From Allofrancisella frigidaquae (GTDB lineage: Bacteria > Pseudomonadota > Gammaproteobacteria > Francisellales > Francisellaceae), in contig NZ_CP038017.1 of the NCBI RefSeq assembly GCF_012222825.1, positions 1,488,001 through 1,552,000 of the forward strand: a DNA stretch of 64,000 bases, written 5' to 3'. Position 1 is the first letter of the stretch. The number at the start of each line of letters is the position of its first letter. Below, in pieces: positions 45,021-55,190 of this stretch. A program made the translations under genes and the position numbers. The notes under the pieces are model-generated. The model made no database searches. It saw only the letters and a list, made by a program, of their open reading frames with translations, and was not told where the DNA came from.

Positions 45021-46001
45021 ATGAAAATCTTTTTTTATTCTACTAAAAAGTATGACAAAGAGTATTTTTCTAAACTAAACTCTAATCACCAACTAACTTT
45101 TGGTAATTATTCTTTAAACCAGGAAACTTTTATTTTTGCTAAAGGCTATGATGCTGTGTGCATCTTTGTAAATGATGTTTGTGACGCAAATGTATTAGAT
45201 AAACTTAATGATATTGGAGTCAAAAATGTTCTTCTAAGGTGTGCCGGTTTTAACAACGTTGATGTTGCCCATGCTAAAAGTCTAGGTATAAAAGTTGCCA
45301 GAGTACCAGCATATTCGCCATTTTCAGTTGCTGAACATACTTTAGCTCTTTTATTATGTTTAAATCGTAAGATACATAAAGCTTATAATAGAGTCAAAGA
45401 AAGTAATTTTAATATAGAGGGGTTAGAAGGTTTTGATATTCATCAAAAAACTATAGGAATAATTGGTTTTGGTAATATTGGTAAAGCTTTTGGTCAAATT
45501 ATGTCTGGCTTTGGTGGAGAAATTTTAGTGTATGATCCTTTTATAAACAAAAAGGATATACCTATATATGCTAAGTTAGTAGATTTGAATACTATATTTA
45601 AGAAAGCTGATGTTATAAGCTTACATTGCCCGTTAAATGATGATACTAAATATATAATTGACCAAAAAGCTCTTAGTTTAATAAAACCTTCGGCATTTAT
45701 AATCAACACAAGTCGTGGAGCATTAATTGATACTCAAGCTATCATCAAAGCTCTTAAATCTAAATCCATAGCTGGTTTAGCTATAGATGTTTATGAGTAT
45801 GAAAAAGATATTTTCTTTAGAGATATGTCTGGAGAAATTATTAATGATGACATCTTTGAAAGGCTTCTCACATTTCCAAATGTTTTAGTAACTGCTCACC
45901 AAGCTTTTTTAACTAAAGAAGCACTTGAAGAGATTGCAAATACAACTTTAAATAATGCTGTCTTAATGGAGAAATCAAAAATTAATTTAAACTTTTTATG
46001 A
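45021..46001 (+). CDS. ldhA: D-lactate dehydrogenase (fermentative, 2-hydroxyacid family)
   Basis: Reduces pyruvate to D-lactate with NADH. The start MKIFFYSTKKYDKEYFSKLN and CIFVNDVCDANVLDKLNDIG resemble LdhA. Landmarks are RCAGFNNVDVAHAKSLGIKV, the NAD loop GIIGFGNIGKAFG, the catalytic Arg in NTSRGALIDTQAI, Glu in YEYEKDIFF and His in VTAHQAFLTKEAL. The 326 residues are normal. It follows ettA by 18 bp and is likely co-transcribed. Confidence 0.9.
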   Translation: MKIFFYSTKKYDKEYFSKLNSNHQLTFGNYSLNQETFIFAKGYDAVCIFVNDVCDANVLDKLNDIGVKNVLLRCAGFNNVDVAHAKSLGIKVARVPAYSPFSVAEHTLALLLCLNRKIHKAYNRVKESNFNIEGLEGFDIHQKTIGIIGFGNIGKAFGQIMSGFGGEILVYDPFINKKDIPIYAKLVDLNTIFKKADVISLHCPLNDDTKYIIDQKALSLIKPSAFIINTSRGALIDTQAIIKALKSKSIAGLAIDVYEYEKDIFFRDMSGEIINDDIFERLLTFPNVLVTAHQAFLTKEALEEIANTTLNNAVLMEKSKINLNFL

Positions 46002-46273
46002 AAATCATGATTCGTATATTAATGCTAGGTTGTATTCTCAATGTTTATTATGATTCCAAAATTCACATCATTAATAACTAAGCAATAAAAGTATTGGGTT
46101 ATTTTATTATTAAATTATATTTGTAATTTAAATATAAAAATAACAGCATTGTTCAAAAGCAAAAGATTTATATTAATTGATCGTGGTGTACATTTTATGA
46201 AACTTATAAAATTTGCCTCTAAAATACTTAAACCTATATAATAAATAGCAGTATTAATATTTACTCGATCGAA

Positions 46274-47566
46274 ATGATAAAACAATTAACTTCAAGCCAA
46301 CGAAGAAAAACTATTTTTATAACGAATCTTGGAGCTGTTTTAGAATGGTTTGAGTTTAGTCTTTATGGTTATCTTTCTACTTATTTAAGCATATTGTTTT
46401 TCCCAACAGAAGATCAAACAGTAGCTTTGCTTACAGTGTTTGGTATATTTGCCGCTAGTTATATTATGCGCCCGCTTGGAGGGTTCTTTTTTGGATCATT
46501 AGGCGATAGGTTTGGTAGGCGTTATGCAATTACATTAAGTATGATTCTGATGTGTGTGCCTATGTTGATTATGACGATTATGCCTACTTATGAGTCTGGG
46601 GGAATATGGGCTATTTTTATATTACTTTTTGCCCGTATGCTCCAAGGATTTTCTGTAGGTGGTGAATATTCTGGTGTATTAGTAGCTTTAGCAGAGAGTG
46701 CTTCAAGTAGGTATCGTGGATTTACGACAGCTTTAGCTGGTTTAGCTTCACAAATAGGCGTTATTATGAGTGCTTCAACTGTTGGTATATTATCTACTTT
46801 TTTAACTAAAGAACAAATGCTAGCATATGGCTGGCGCATAGCTTTTGGAGTTGGCTTAATATTAGCAATTGTTTCAACTACTCTTCAGAAAAAGGCAAAA
46901 GAGTCTCCGTTTTTTAAAAGCATAAAAAATGAGTGTAGACTAAGCAAAACCCCGCTAAGGGATGCTTTAAGTGGCCCTAAGATGCCTCTTGTTTGGACAT
47001 TTGTAATAACAGGCTATGTGGGTATTGCTTATTACATGATGGCTACTTTTTTACCTAATATTTTGATAACCAATAGACAGTTCGATGTAAATAAAATTAT
47101 GTTTATAACTGTAGTTGTCTCAACTCTATATGCAGTAGTCTCGCCTATTTTTGGGTGGTTATCAGATATATGGGGGAGAAAACCATTTTTATACTTCCCT
47201 ATAATCCTAATTGCTATTTTAAGTTTTCCTATGTTTATATTTTTTAATAATGGGAGGTTAGAAAGTATCTTAATATTAGAGCTAATATTAGCTTTACTTA
47301 TTTCCGCCATGACAGCAGCTTTTCAAATAGCTGTTACAGAGCTTTTTCCAACAAATTATAGGTATAGTGGCATGTCTGCTGCTTATAATTTAGGAAATGC
47401 CTTATTTGCTGGAACTACTCCTATGATTTGTATTTGGCTGATTAGTCTAACTAACTCTAGTCACGCTCCTGCCTTTTACTTAATAATTACATCTATAATC
47501 ACTCTGGGAGTCATATACAAGATGCCTGAGACAAAGTATTCAAAAGAGTTTAGGTTTCATGAATAA
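46274..47566 (+). CDS. MFS transporter of the metabolite:H+ symporter (ProP-like) family
   Basis: A 430-residue carrier with the MHS-family opening ITNLGAVLEWFEFSLYGYLS, motif GGFFFGSLGDRFGRRYAITL and ARMLQGFSVGGEYSGVLVAL. Members carry osmolytes, dicarboxylates or other organic acids with protons; the substrate here is unknown. It has its own 272-bp upstream gap, which is AT-rich and without recognised features. Confidence 0.85.
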   Translation: MIKQLTSSQRRKTIFITNLGAVLEWFEFSLYGYLSTYLSILFFPTEDQTVALLTVFGIFAASYIMRPLGGFFFGSLGDRFGRRYAITLSMILMCVPMLIMTIMPTYESGGIWAIFILLFARMLQGFSVGGEYSGVLVALAESASSRYRGFTTALAGLASQIGVIMSASTVGILSTFLTKEQMLAYGWRIAFGVGLILAIVSTTLQKKAKESPFFKSIKNECRLSKTPLRDALSGPKMPLVWTFVITGYVGIAYYMMATFLPNILITNRQFDVNKIMFITVVVSTLYAVVSPIFGWLSDIWGRKPFLYFPIILIAILSFPMFIFFNNGRLESILILELILALLISAMTAAFQIAVTELFPTNYRYSGMSAAYNLGNALFAGTTPMICIWLISLTNSSHAPAFYLIITSIITLGVIYKMPETKYSKEFRFHE

Positions 47567-47762
47567 AAATTTTCTCTAAACTAAATAAGAGTACTTGCTA
47601 GAAAAATGTCTATCAATAAGCACGCAACTGCAGGCGCCCTTCACAGTTAGAAACATATAATTTTAGTTTGCAACAGTCTCATAAACCCAAAACTGCTTTT
47701 TTTTATACCTAAAGATATGTATAATCTTATCTCAGGTATATTTTAATTATTAGCAATAAGTT

Positions 47763-48185
47763 ATGGAAAATCTAGCTTACTTTGTATCACAGAATTTGTT
47801 ATTTTGTATATCTTTTATTCTTATTTTAGCTGTATATATAGTTTTTGAGCTAACACAATCAAAGAAGTCTCAATATAAGCTTTCAGTAGTAGAAGCAGTT
47901 GCTACTGTAAATAAAAATAAAGGGATATATCTAGATGTTAGAGATCATGAACAATACAGTAAAACTCATATTATAGGAGCTCAAAATATTAATATTAATG
48001 ATTTAGCAGATAAGCATAAGAAGTTAATTAAAAGTAAAACAAAACCAATAGTTATTTATGGTGACCAAGCAGAAAAAGCTATGCAATTATTACGTAAAGA
48101 AGGTTTTGAGCAAGTATATATTTTGAAAGATGGTCTAAAAGCATGGCTACAAGCCAACTATCCAGTAAAATCATCTTCAAACTAA
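47763..48185 (+). CDS. Membrane-anchored rhodanese-like protein lacking the usual cysteine
   Basis: One N-terminal membrane helix ([17 protein letters not shown]) is followed by a rhodanese fold: [31 protein letters not shown] and [20 protein letters not shown]. At the active-site loop, where Cys normally follows a run of valine/isoleucine, the sequence is [16 protein letters not shown], with Gly at the Cys position. The domain is therefore probably not a sulfurtransferase and may be a binding module. The 140 residues and the location before secB resemble YibN. Confidence 0.8.
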   Translation: MENLAYFVSQNLLFCISFILILAVYIVFELTQSKKSQYKLSVVEAVATVNKNKGIYLDVRDHEQYSKTHIIGAQNININDLADKHKKLIKSKTKPIVIYGDQAEKAMQLLRKEGFEQVYILKDGLKAWLQANYPVKSSSN

Positions 48186-48213
48186 AAAGACTAAACTAAA
48201 AAGGGATCATAAA

Positions 48214-48663
48214 ATGGATCAACAAACACAACCACAATTTCAAATCCAAAAAGTTTATATAAAAGATCTTTCTTTCTCTGTTCCAAATTCTGACAAAATA
48301 TGGGCTACACAGTGGAGACCGCAATTACATACAGATTTGAAAATTACAGCAGAAAAACTACCAGAAGAAAATACTTATGAAAGTATATTAACTGTAGAAG
48401 TAAAAGTTGAGAATGATGGTGTCACAGCTTTTGAAATAGAAGTTAAGCAGGCAGGTGTTTTTACAATTTCTAATATGCAAGATCAACAAATAGAACATGC
48501 TAAGTATTCTTTTTGCCCGAACATACTTTATCACTACGCTCGTGAAGCTATTTCTGACTTAGTAGTTAACGGCGGTTTCCCTCAGTTATGTCTGTCCGCG
48601 GTAAACTTTGATGCGATGTATCAAGATTCTTTGAAATCTAGTGATAGCACTAAGCAACACTAA
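48214..48663 (+). CDS. secB: Protein-export chaperone SecB
   Basis: Tetrameric chaperone that holds preproteins unfolded for SecA. Characteristic segments are [57 protein letters not shown] and [17 protein letters not shown]. The 149 residues are normal. It is preceded by the rhodanese-like gene (28 bp) and followed by recA 11 bp later. Confidence 0.95.
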   Translation: MDQQTQPQFQIQKVYIKDLSFSVPNSDKIWATQWRPQLHTDLKITAEKLPEENTYESILTVEVKVENDGVTAFEIEVKQAGVFTISNMQDQQIEHAKYSFCPNILYHYAREAISDLVVNGGFPQLCLSAVNFDAMYQDSLKSSDSTKQH

Positions 48664-48674
48664 GGAAGTCAAAA

Positions 48675-49727
48675 ATGAGTAAAGAAAAAGCGTTAGAATC
48701 AGCATTATCACAAATTGAAAAGCAGTTTGGTAAAGGCTCAATCATGAGGTTAGGCGACCAGCAGGCTGCACATGATATTGATGTTATCCCATCAGGGATT
48801 ATAGCATTAGATGTTGCTTTAGGGATAGGAGGTTATCCTAAAGGGCGAATAATAGAGATATACGGACATGAGTCTTCTGGTAAAACTACTCTTACTCTTC
48901 TTGCGATAGCACAATGTCAAAAGCAAGGTGGCACAGCAGCCTTTATTGACGCTGAGCATGCGCTTGATCCTAAATACGCCAAGCTTCTAGGAGTAGATAT
49001 TGACAATCTAATAGTGTCTCAACCAGATACTGGTGAACAAGCTTTAGAAATTGCTGATATGCTTGTACGCTCTGGTGGCGTGGATATCGTTGTTGTTGAC
49101 TCTGTAGCAGCACTTACTCCAAAAGCTGAGATAGAAGGTGATATGGGAGATTCTCATATGGGTCTACAAGCTAGATTAATGTCACAAGCTTTGAGAAAGC
49201 TTACAGCCAATATCAAACGCTCGAACACTTTGGTAATGTTTATTAACCAAATTCGTATGAAAATAGGAGTAATGTTTGGTAATCCTGAAACCACAACAGG
49301 CGGTAATGCTTTAAAATTCTATTCTTCTGTAAGATTAGAAGTAAGAAAAGGTGGATCGCTAAAAGATGGTGCTGATGTTAGTGGTAATGAAATCAAAGTG
49401 AAGGTAGTTAAAAACAAAGTTGCTCCTCCATTTAAACAGGCAGAGTTTGAGCTAGTGTATGGAGAGGGTGTATCTTTAGAGGCAGAGCTTGTTGACCTTG
49501 GTGCAAAGCATAATATTATTGAAAAATCTGGGGCTTGGTATAGTTACAAAGGTAAAAAAATAGGTCAAGGTAAAGAAAAAGCTAAAGATTATCTAAAAGA
49601 AAATACTGTCGAACGTGATGAGATAGAAAAGTCTATTTTAGAGCTTTTGCTTCCTCAAGAGTACACAAACCAAAACTCAGAGTCTGAACCAAAAGTAAAC
49701 TCAAAAACTCAAAATGAGCTTATCTAA
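48675..49727 (+). CDS. recA: Recombinase RecA
   Basis: Forms filaments on single-stranded DNA for strand exchange, and triggers LexA-type self-cleavage where that exists. The protein has Walker [31 protein letters not shown] (Walker B), loop L2 [20 protein letters not shown] and [18 protein letters not shown]. The 350-residue length is typical. recX overlaps its last 14 bp. No LexA box is seen upstream. Confidence 0.98.
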   Translation: MSKEKALESALSQIEKQFGKGSIMRLGDQQAAHDIDVIPSGIIALDVALGIGGYPKGRIIEIYGHESSGKTTLTLLAIAQCQKQGGTAAFIDAEHALDPKYAKLLGVDIDNLIVSQPDTGEQALEIADMLVRSGGVDIVVVDSVAALTPKAEIEGDMGDSHMGLQARLMSQALRKLTANIKRSNTLVMFINQIRMKIGVMFGNPETTTGGNALKFYSSVRLEVRKGGSLKDGADVSGNEIKVKVVKNKVAPPFKQAEFELVYGEGVSLEAELVDLGAKHNIIEKSGAWYSYKGKKIGQGKEKAKDYLKENTVERDEIEKSILELLLPQEYTNQNSESEPKVNSKTQNELI

Positions 49728-50169
49728 AGAAAGAAACTACCTTCTATATCTTCTTGCTAAACAAGAATATTCACGCAAACAGCTTTTTGATAAATTAAAT
49801 AAAAGAGCAAATATCTCACAAGAGCAAATAGAGCGTTTGCTAGATGAGTTTGAGCAAAATAATTGGTTATCAGACAGGCGGTTCGTAGAGGTCTTTGTTA
49901 GTAGTGAAATTAACAAATTAAGAGGAAAGAAGAGGATTATAAATATAGCTGCATATCAAAAAGGTTTATCTCAAGAGTTGGTAGAAAACTTTTTGGCAAG
50001 TTTAGACATTGACTGGCTTGATCTATGCAAGAAATGTTTATATAAAAAGTATACAGATATTGAAATGTTAGAGCTAGATCCAAAACTAAAACAAAAAGCT
50101 ATAAACTATTTAGTATATAATGGGTTTAGTTATGATGAAATAAAGAATACTATAATCACCGAAGATTAA
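49714..50169 (+). CDS. recX: Regulatory protein RecX
   Basis: Small helical protein that caps or trims RecA filaments. The pattern [20 protein letters not shown] and the later [20 protein letters not shown] are RecX-like tandem three-helix repeats. The 151 residues are normal. It overlaps recA by 14 bp, so translation is coupled. Confidence 0.9.
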   Translation: MSLSKERNYLLYLLAKQEYSRKQLFDKLNKRANISQEQIERLLDEFEQNNWLSDRRFVEVFVSSEINKLRGKKRIINIAAYQKGLSQELVENFLASLDIDWLDLCKKCLYKKYTDIEMLELDPKLKQKAINYLVYNGFSYDEIKNTIITED

Positions 50170-50261
50170 AAAAATTATGTTTTTATTATAAATTATTTAT
50201 AAGTTAGTTTTTTTAAGGTAAGCTATAGTTGCTGATGAAAATTTAATATAGGAGTTTGATA

Positions 50262-50717
50262 ATGGCAAAAGGAACCGTAAATAAAGTTATTTTACTAGGT
50301 AGATTGGGTATAACTCCAGAAGTTAGAACTACCCAGAATGGTACAACCGTTGCAACCTTAAGTTTAGCTACAAATGACGGCTTGGGTGAAAATATAACTA
50401 CAGAATGGCATAGAATAGTTGTATTTGGTAAAGCAGCGGAAATTATTCAAAGATATGCTACTAAAGGTTCACAGCTATTTATAGAAGGTAGATTACGTAC
50501 AAACAAATGGCAAGATAAAAATGGTAACACACAATACTCAACCGAAGTAGTGGCAAGTAATTTTCAGTTTATTGGTGGTGGCAATACTCAAGGTGACGCA
50601 AGCTATAATAATGAGCAAGCAACTAGTAATTTTAACCAGCAAACCACACAACAGGATAACATCCCTGACTTTGCAGAGATAAATTCATCTAGTTTTGACG
50701 ATGATATACCTTTTTAA
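50262..50717 (+). CDS. ssb: Single-stranded DNA-binding protein
   Basis: Tetrameric SSB that coats single strands during replication and repair. The start is ATG at 50262 (MAKGTVNKVILLGRLG), with GGAG 7 bases before it. The OB-fold shows TTEWHRIVVFGKAAEIIQRY and GSQLFIEGRLRTNKWQDKNG. The flexible C-terminus ends in the acidic tip SFDDDIPF, which recruits partner proteins. The 151 residues are normal. An IS256 element sits immediately after the stop codon; the 8-bp target duplication overlaps it and leaves the gene intact. Confidence 0.96.
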   Translation: MAKGTVNKVILLGRLGITPEVRTTQNGTTVATLSLATNDGLGENITTEWHRIVVFGKAAEIIQRYATKGSQLFIEGRLRTNKWQDKNGNTQYSTEVVASNFQFIGGGNTQGDASYNNEQATSNFNQQTTQQDNIPDFAEINSSSFDDDIPF

Positions 50718-50718
50718 A

Positions 50719-52058
50719 GAGCCTTTCCACTTAACTGTGTAAATTCACTTACATGAATCTCTGAATTCTATGCTCAAACTCGATAGCGAAATAAGGCATA
50801 GCCTCATTCCAATATTTAACAGGCATAGACCATTTTTTAGTCAAATAATCTATAGCCAAGTACAAAGATTTGAAAACAGAGTCATCTTTAGGAAATAGCT
50901 TTTTATTCTTAATGACTTTCCTAAACTGGCTATTAAGCGATTCAATCGCATTAGTAGTGTAAATAACTTTACGAATTTTTGGAGGATATTGCAAGAATAC
51001 AGTTAAATTATCCCAATTATTTATCCATGACTTTGAAATTAAAGGATATTTAGTATCATATTTATTTGCAAAGTTATCAAGCTCAGATTGAGCTATTGCA
51101 ATGGTATCAGCATCATATATTTTCTTTAACTCTCTAGCTACCTCTTTCTTGTCTTTATATGGCACATACTTAAGACTATTACGAATTTGATGAACGATAC
51201 AAAGCTGATGCTTTGTCTCAGGGTATATAGCTTGTATAGCATCAGACATGCCTTTTAAATTATCAGTACATGCTATAAATATATCCTGTAAGCCTCTATT
51301 CTTTAATTCAGTAAAAACACTAAGCCAATATTTAGCACCTTCATTTTGACTGATCCAAAGACCTAATACATCCTTATGACCAGTTAACGATATGCCAAGA
51401 GCCACATACACAGCTTTATTAATAATATGCTTGTCTTCTCTAACTTTAACGACTATACAGTCAAAAAACACTATTGGATAAACTGACTCTAAAGGTCTAT
51501 TTTGCCATGCTTTAACATCATCAATAATAGCTTCTGTAACATCACTTATAAAGCTTGTACTTATCTTTGTATCATATAACTCAAATAACTGTTGTTGGAT
51601 ATCTGTAGTACTCATACCTTTAGCATACAAAGATATAATTTTTTGGTCTAAGCCGTTTATCTTGGTGACTCTTTTGGGAACTATTTGAGGTTCAAAGTCA
51701 CTATCTCTATCTCGTGGAACTGATATTTCCAAATTACCTGTGTCTGTAGCTAATGTCTTGTTACTATAGCCATTCCTAGCATTTGATGAATTAGTCCTTT
51801 GGTGTTTTGAATAACCAAGATGACTATTCATTTCTGCATCTAGTGCTTTTTCTAATAATCGTTTTGTTAGTTGCTTTAGCAAACCATCTTTCTCAAACAT
51901 TTGATTAATATCAACACCTGAATCTATTATTTGATCTGCAATAGCTGTGTAAATATCTTCTGACTTCTTATTCTTAGACATTGTTTCTATCCTTAATATT
52001 TCGCTAGAAATAATCTAGCAGGTTAATTAAGAATTTACACATTTATTTGGAAAGTCCC
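50719..52058 (-). mobile_element. IS256-family insertion sequence, copy 2 (1340 bp)
   Basis: Complete element with 28-bp imperfect terminal inverted repeats and an 8-bp target duplication (tttttaaa). It has the same length and the same transposase as copy 1 at 14247-15586. The clean duplication marks this copy as a simple, probably recent insertion. Confidence 0.95.
50749..51981 (-). CDS. IS256-family (mutator-type) transposase
   Basis: Intact 410-residue DDE transposase, identical in protein sequence to that at 14324-15556 (Asp in VFFDCIVVKV, Asp in ACTDNLKGMS, Glu in TNAIESLNSQ). Both copies should be able to mobilise both elements. Confidence 0.95.
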   Translation of the reverse strand: MSKNKKSEDIYTAIADQIIDSGVDINQMFEKDGLLKQLTKRLLEKALDAEMNSHLGYSKHQRTNSSNARNGYSNKTLATDTGNLEISVPRDRDSDFEPQIVPKRVTKINGLDQKIISLYAKGMSTTDIQQQLFELYDTKISTSFISDVTEAIIDDVKAWQNRPLESVYPIVFFDCIVVKVREDKHIINKAVYVALGISLTGHKDVLGLWISQNEGAKYWLSVFTELKNRGLQDIFIACTDNLKGMSDAIQAIYPETKHQLCIVHQIRNSLKYVPYKDKKEVARELKKIYDADTIAIAQSELDNFANKYDTKYPLISKSWINNWDNLTVFLQYPPKIRKVIYTTNAIESLNSQFRKVIKNKKLFPKDDSVFKSLYLAIDYLTKKWSMPVKYWNEAMPYFAIEFEHRIQRFM

Positions 52059-52183
52059 TTTTTAAAGGCTCTCTTTAAAACAATTAAATTGATAAGAGTT
52101 TTTAGGTTTTTTACTACTACAATCTGAATACATGAAAATATGACTTCTTACTTTCATATTTGACTCGTTTCTAACTCTATCAG

Positions 52184-53725
52184 TTATAATCGCTGCTGTA
52201 CATATTTGTTCATTGCCGCTTGATCTATATCTGGTAAGTTACCATTCATTAGATCTACATCTGGGTTAGCATGCATGCGCAACATTGTTCCCAAAGATCC
52301 TTTTTTATTTGGCATGATATTTAAACAGTCTTTATACGTATTATGAAAGCAATCTATAGCTAATAATAATGATTTTTTATTTAATTGACCAAACTGTAGA
52401 CCTGTTCTGTTTTTATTGTGAGAAGAAGTAAGGTATTGCTGCGTCTTTCTAACGTGCATAGCAAAATTCTTACATGCATTGCCAAATAAAAAAGCGCGAA
52501 CGCGTCCATCTACTCCATGAGGTTCTAAGACTCCATAAGTTTTTTTATCAGCTAGTCCTCCTAAAATAGTGTTAAAATATGATTCTATTGTTCCACCAAG
52601 GACAGGAATATAACCTAATGGCTTAAGTGCCATTGAGATATTTCCAGCTGTTAACCCTAACTGTAAATTAAAATGATCAGTCTGTCCAACTCTATTAGTT
52701 ACCTTAGAAACATAATCACTTATTCCTTGGGTAATAAGAGCTAAATATTTACCAGCGTTTTTTATCATGTTTTCAGAAAGCCCTGCGTCTTTATTTATAT
52801 TAGGTTGGGTTAAATTATTAGAACTAGCAAGTTTTTTTCCTAATTCACTAAATTGTTTTAATCTATCTCCAGAAATAATACTTCCTAGCACTTTTGCTCC
52901 TTCAGGGGTTTTAGATAGTAAATATGCTAATCCAGCCAAAATTTTTTCAGATTCGGGTAGGGAAACCATATCTAATTCTGATTCATCGCCTTCACTCAAA
53001 AATAAGCTGTTTCCTGAATTGGTCCTTCCTGTAATAAATTTTGCTATCATTGCTCCAACTCCTTGAAACGGCCTACTACCTGTGTCAGGTGGGTTAGATG
53101 CTGCTGCAATCATATATAAGTTTAATTTATTATTTAGACCTCTAAATATAGTCGCTTGGTGTAGAACGGCCATATATACAAATGTACTCATAGATACTAA
53201 ACTTTCAGATGACATGTGTCTTTTCTTTATAGAATTACCCTTAGAATCTAACTTAGAAGTTTGTTCTGATTTCCAGTCAAAAGCTCTAGAGTATTGTAGA
53301 GTTTCTGTATTATAACCTGCTTCAGCATAAGCACCTTGGTACTCAAGAAATGTTTGTAACACACTTAATATACGTTTTGAGTCATCTGCTGAGCTCATAA
53401 GACGATTCCACTCTGCAGCTGCTTGTAGACCTGCTGTTGAGACATAGTGTTCACTTTTATTCAATCGTTTAGCAATTTTAGCTATTTCACCATAGTTGAT
53501 CTGAATGTTAAAATATGAGTTGTATTGTTGAATACCATCCAAAAAAGCATATTTAAGAGATTCTGGGCTTACAAATGTCAAAAGCATACTTTTATCAATA
53601 TTTGTAGGTGTTACTTTAAGCCTTTCTCTAACTGATTGTTTATTAATAATTATTTTTTCATTTCTATCTAATAATTTTTCTTCGTACGAGTCCATCATTT
53701 CATTCATAAGATCATCTATATCCAT
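52184..53725 (-). CDS. Orphan protein, candidate secreted effector
   Basis: I do not recognise this 513-residue protein. It begins with an acidic N-terminus (MDIDDLMNEMMDSYEEKLLD) and is mostly helical in character. A weakly hydrophobic, glycine-rich stretch lies around residues 365-395 (LGYIPVLGGTIESYFNTILG). No signal peptide is seen and only two or so cysteines. AAAGGAGG lies before the ATG, the strongest ribosome-binding site among the accessory genes. Its upstream DNA contains copy C of the shared promoter-like element. It stands alone between IS256 copy 2 and ackA. The role is inferred only from its regulation and setting. Confidence 0.6.
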   Translation of the reverse strand: MDIDDLMNEMMDSYEEKLLDRNEKIIINKQSVRERLKVTPTNIDKSMLLTFVSPESLKYAFLDGIQQYNSYFNIQINYGEIAKIAKRLNKSEHYVSTAGLQAAAEWNRLMSSADDSKRILSVLQTFLEYQGAYAEAGYNTETLQYSRAFDWKSEQTSKLDSKGNSIKKRHMSSESLVSMSTFVYMAVLHQATIFRGLNNKLNLYMIAAASNPPDTGSRPFQGVGAMIAKFITGRTNSGNSLFLSEGDESELDMVSLPESEKILAGLAYLLSKTPEGAKVLGSIISGDRLKQFSELGKKLASSNNLTQPNINKDAGLSENMIKNAGKYLALITQGISDYVSKVTNRVGQTDHFNLQLGLTAGNISMALKPLGYIPVLGGTIESYFNTILGGLADKKTYGVLEPHGVDGRVRAFLFGNACKNFAMHVRKTQQYLTSSHNKNRTGLQFGQLNKKSLLLAIDCFHNTYKDCLNIMPNKKGSLGTMLRMHANPDVDLMNGNLPDIDQAAMNKYVQQRL

Positions 53726-54026
53726 TTTTATATACCTCCTTTATATACAAAAAAAATAGCTTCCGCCGCAAACAGCGAATCAAACAGAATTTTTCTTTTT
53801 TTAACACAATCAATAATACAAATTAAAAAAATAATTTCATATATGATAAATTTGATATGGTCTAGGGGGATTTTGATAGGAACCTCATGTCAAATTTGAT
53901 TACTATCTTCTAAACTAGAATTTCAAAAGAAGCCTAATGCGATTGTCTTACAGATGTCTACAGTTAGCCTTATGTAACAATAGATAGTATAATTAAGTCC
54001 AATAGTTATTTTAAATGTTTTAATAA
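53726..54026. other. 301-bp gap between orphan gene and ackA
   Basis: It holds the divergent upstream regions of the orphan gene and ackA. The shared promoter-like element is at 53813-53841. No gene or further repeat is recognised. Confidence 0.5.
53813..53841 (-). promoter_or_regulatory. Shared promoter-like element, copy C
   Basis: The minus strand reads TATGA-N10-TTAATTTGTA-TTAT, 87 bp upstream of the start at 53725, giving a longer leader than copies A and B. A CTATCAAAAT box lies further upstream (around 53869-53880), as in copy B. Confidence 0.55.
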
Positions 54027-55181
54027 ATGCCTCATATTCTAGTACTAAACTGCGGCAGTTCCTCAGTTAAGTTCGCTCTTATCGATCCTACAAGCTCAGA
54101 GTCTTTGCTAACAGGTTTGGCTGAAAACATAGGTCAACGAAATTGTAGAATAGTTCTTAAAAGTAAGCAAAATTTCGAAAAGATCATAGAGAATGGTCAA
54201 TATAAAGATATTTTTATAGAGTTGAAAGTATTTTTAGAAGAAAGTGGTTATTTAAATGGTATTGTAGCTGTTGGTCATAGAGTCGTGCATGGCGGACAGT
54301 ACTTTTCAGATTCTGTTGTAATAGATGAAGGAAACCTAGAAAAAATTAAAGACTGTATACCACTTGCGCCTCTGCATAATCCAGCAAATATAGAGGGTAT
54401 AACATTTTGTCAGCAAATATTTTCAAATCTACCACAAGTAGCTGTTTTTGATACAGCATTTCATCAAACAATACCAAAGTACGTATCAGAATATGCTATC
54501 CCTAGAGAGTTAACAAAAAAATATCATATAAAAAAATATGGTTTTCACGGTACATCGCATAAGTATGTATCTACTCAAGCAGCTAAACTCTTAGGCAAAA
54601 AAAATGGAAATTTTATAGTGGCCCATCTAGGTAATGGATGTAGTTTATCAGCTGTAGTTGAAGGTAAAAGTGTAGATACAAGTATGGGTTTTACACCGCT
54701 AGATGGTTTAATTATGGGTACACGTTCAGGTAGTATTGATGCTGGAGTTTTTGATTTTTTAGCCAATAATTTAGGTTGGAATATAAACAAAATCACAACT
54801 ATTTTAAATAAACAAAGCGGGCTATTAGGGATCTGTGGACATAGTGACATGCGAGAGATTTCTCATTTAGCTAATCAAGGTAATGAGCTAGCGAAATTAG
54901 CCATAGAAATGTTTTGTCATAGAGTCGCCAAGTTTGTTGCAAGTTATATGGTTTATTTTGAAAAGTTTGATGGACTAGTTTTTACAGGTGGGATTGGTGA
55001 GAATGCAATTAATATTCGTGAGAATATAGTCACTAAGCTTAAAAATATTGGTTTTAAGCTTGATCATCAAAAAAATAGTAATAAAGAAAGTTTTATTAAT
55101 ACTCAAGAAAGCCATAATATTATGATTATAAACACAAATGAAGAGTTGATGATAGCTCAGGAAACAATGCGTCTTATTTAG
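54027..55181 (+). CDS. ackA: Acetate kinase
   Basis: Interconverts acetyl phosphate and acetate with ATP. Signatures are VLNCGSSSVKFALID at the N-terminus, AVGHRVVHGG, VFDTAFHQTIPKYVSEYAIP, KKYGFHGTSHKYVS and FTGGIGENAINIRE. The 384 residues are slightly short of E. coli (400) but complete. With pta 9 bp downstream it forms the usual acetate pathway pair. Confidence 0.96.
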   Translation: MPHILVLNCGSSSVKFALIDPTSSESLLTGLAENIGQRNCRIVLKSKQNFEKIIENGQYKDIFIELKVFLEESGYLNGIVAVGHRVVHGGQYFSDSVVIDEGNLEKIKDCIPLAPLHNPANIEGITFCQQIFSNLPQVAVFDTAFHQTIPKYVSEYAIPRELTKKYHIKKYGFHGTSHKYVSTQAAKLLGKKNGNFIVAHLGNGCSLSAVVEGKSVDTSMGFTPLDGLIMGTRSGSIDAGVFDFLANNLGWNINKITTILNKQSGLLGICGHSDMREISHLANQGNELAKLAIEMFCHRVAKFVASYMVYFEKFDGLVFTGGIGENAINIRENIVTKLKNIGFKLDHQKNSNKESFINTQESHNIMIINTNEELMIAQETMRLI

Positions 55182-55190
55182 AGGTACGAT

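Larger units (their letters stand above)
50711..52066. repeat. 8-bp target-site duplication of IS256 copy 2
   Basis: tttttaaa occurs directly on both sides of the element, at 50711-50718 and 52059-52066. The left copy includes the ssb stop codon. Rejoined, the site reads tttaaag-gctct-ctttaaa, a small hairpin that may have been the ssb terminator, now split by the insertion. Confidence 0.9.

Noticed and set aside
52184-53725. Assigning this gene to a named Francisella effector family such as OpiB or PdpC
   Set aside because: No motif I can read links it to those proteins; naming it would be a guess.
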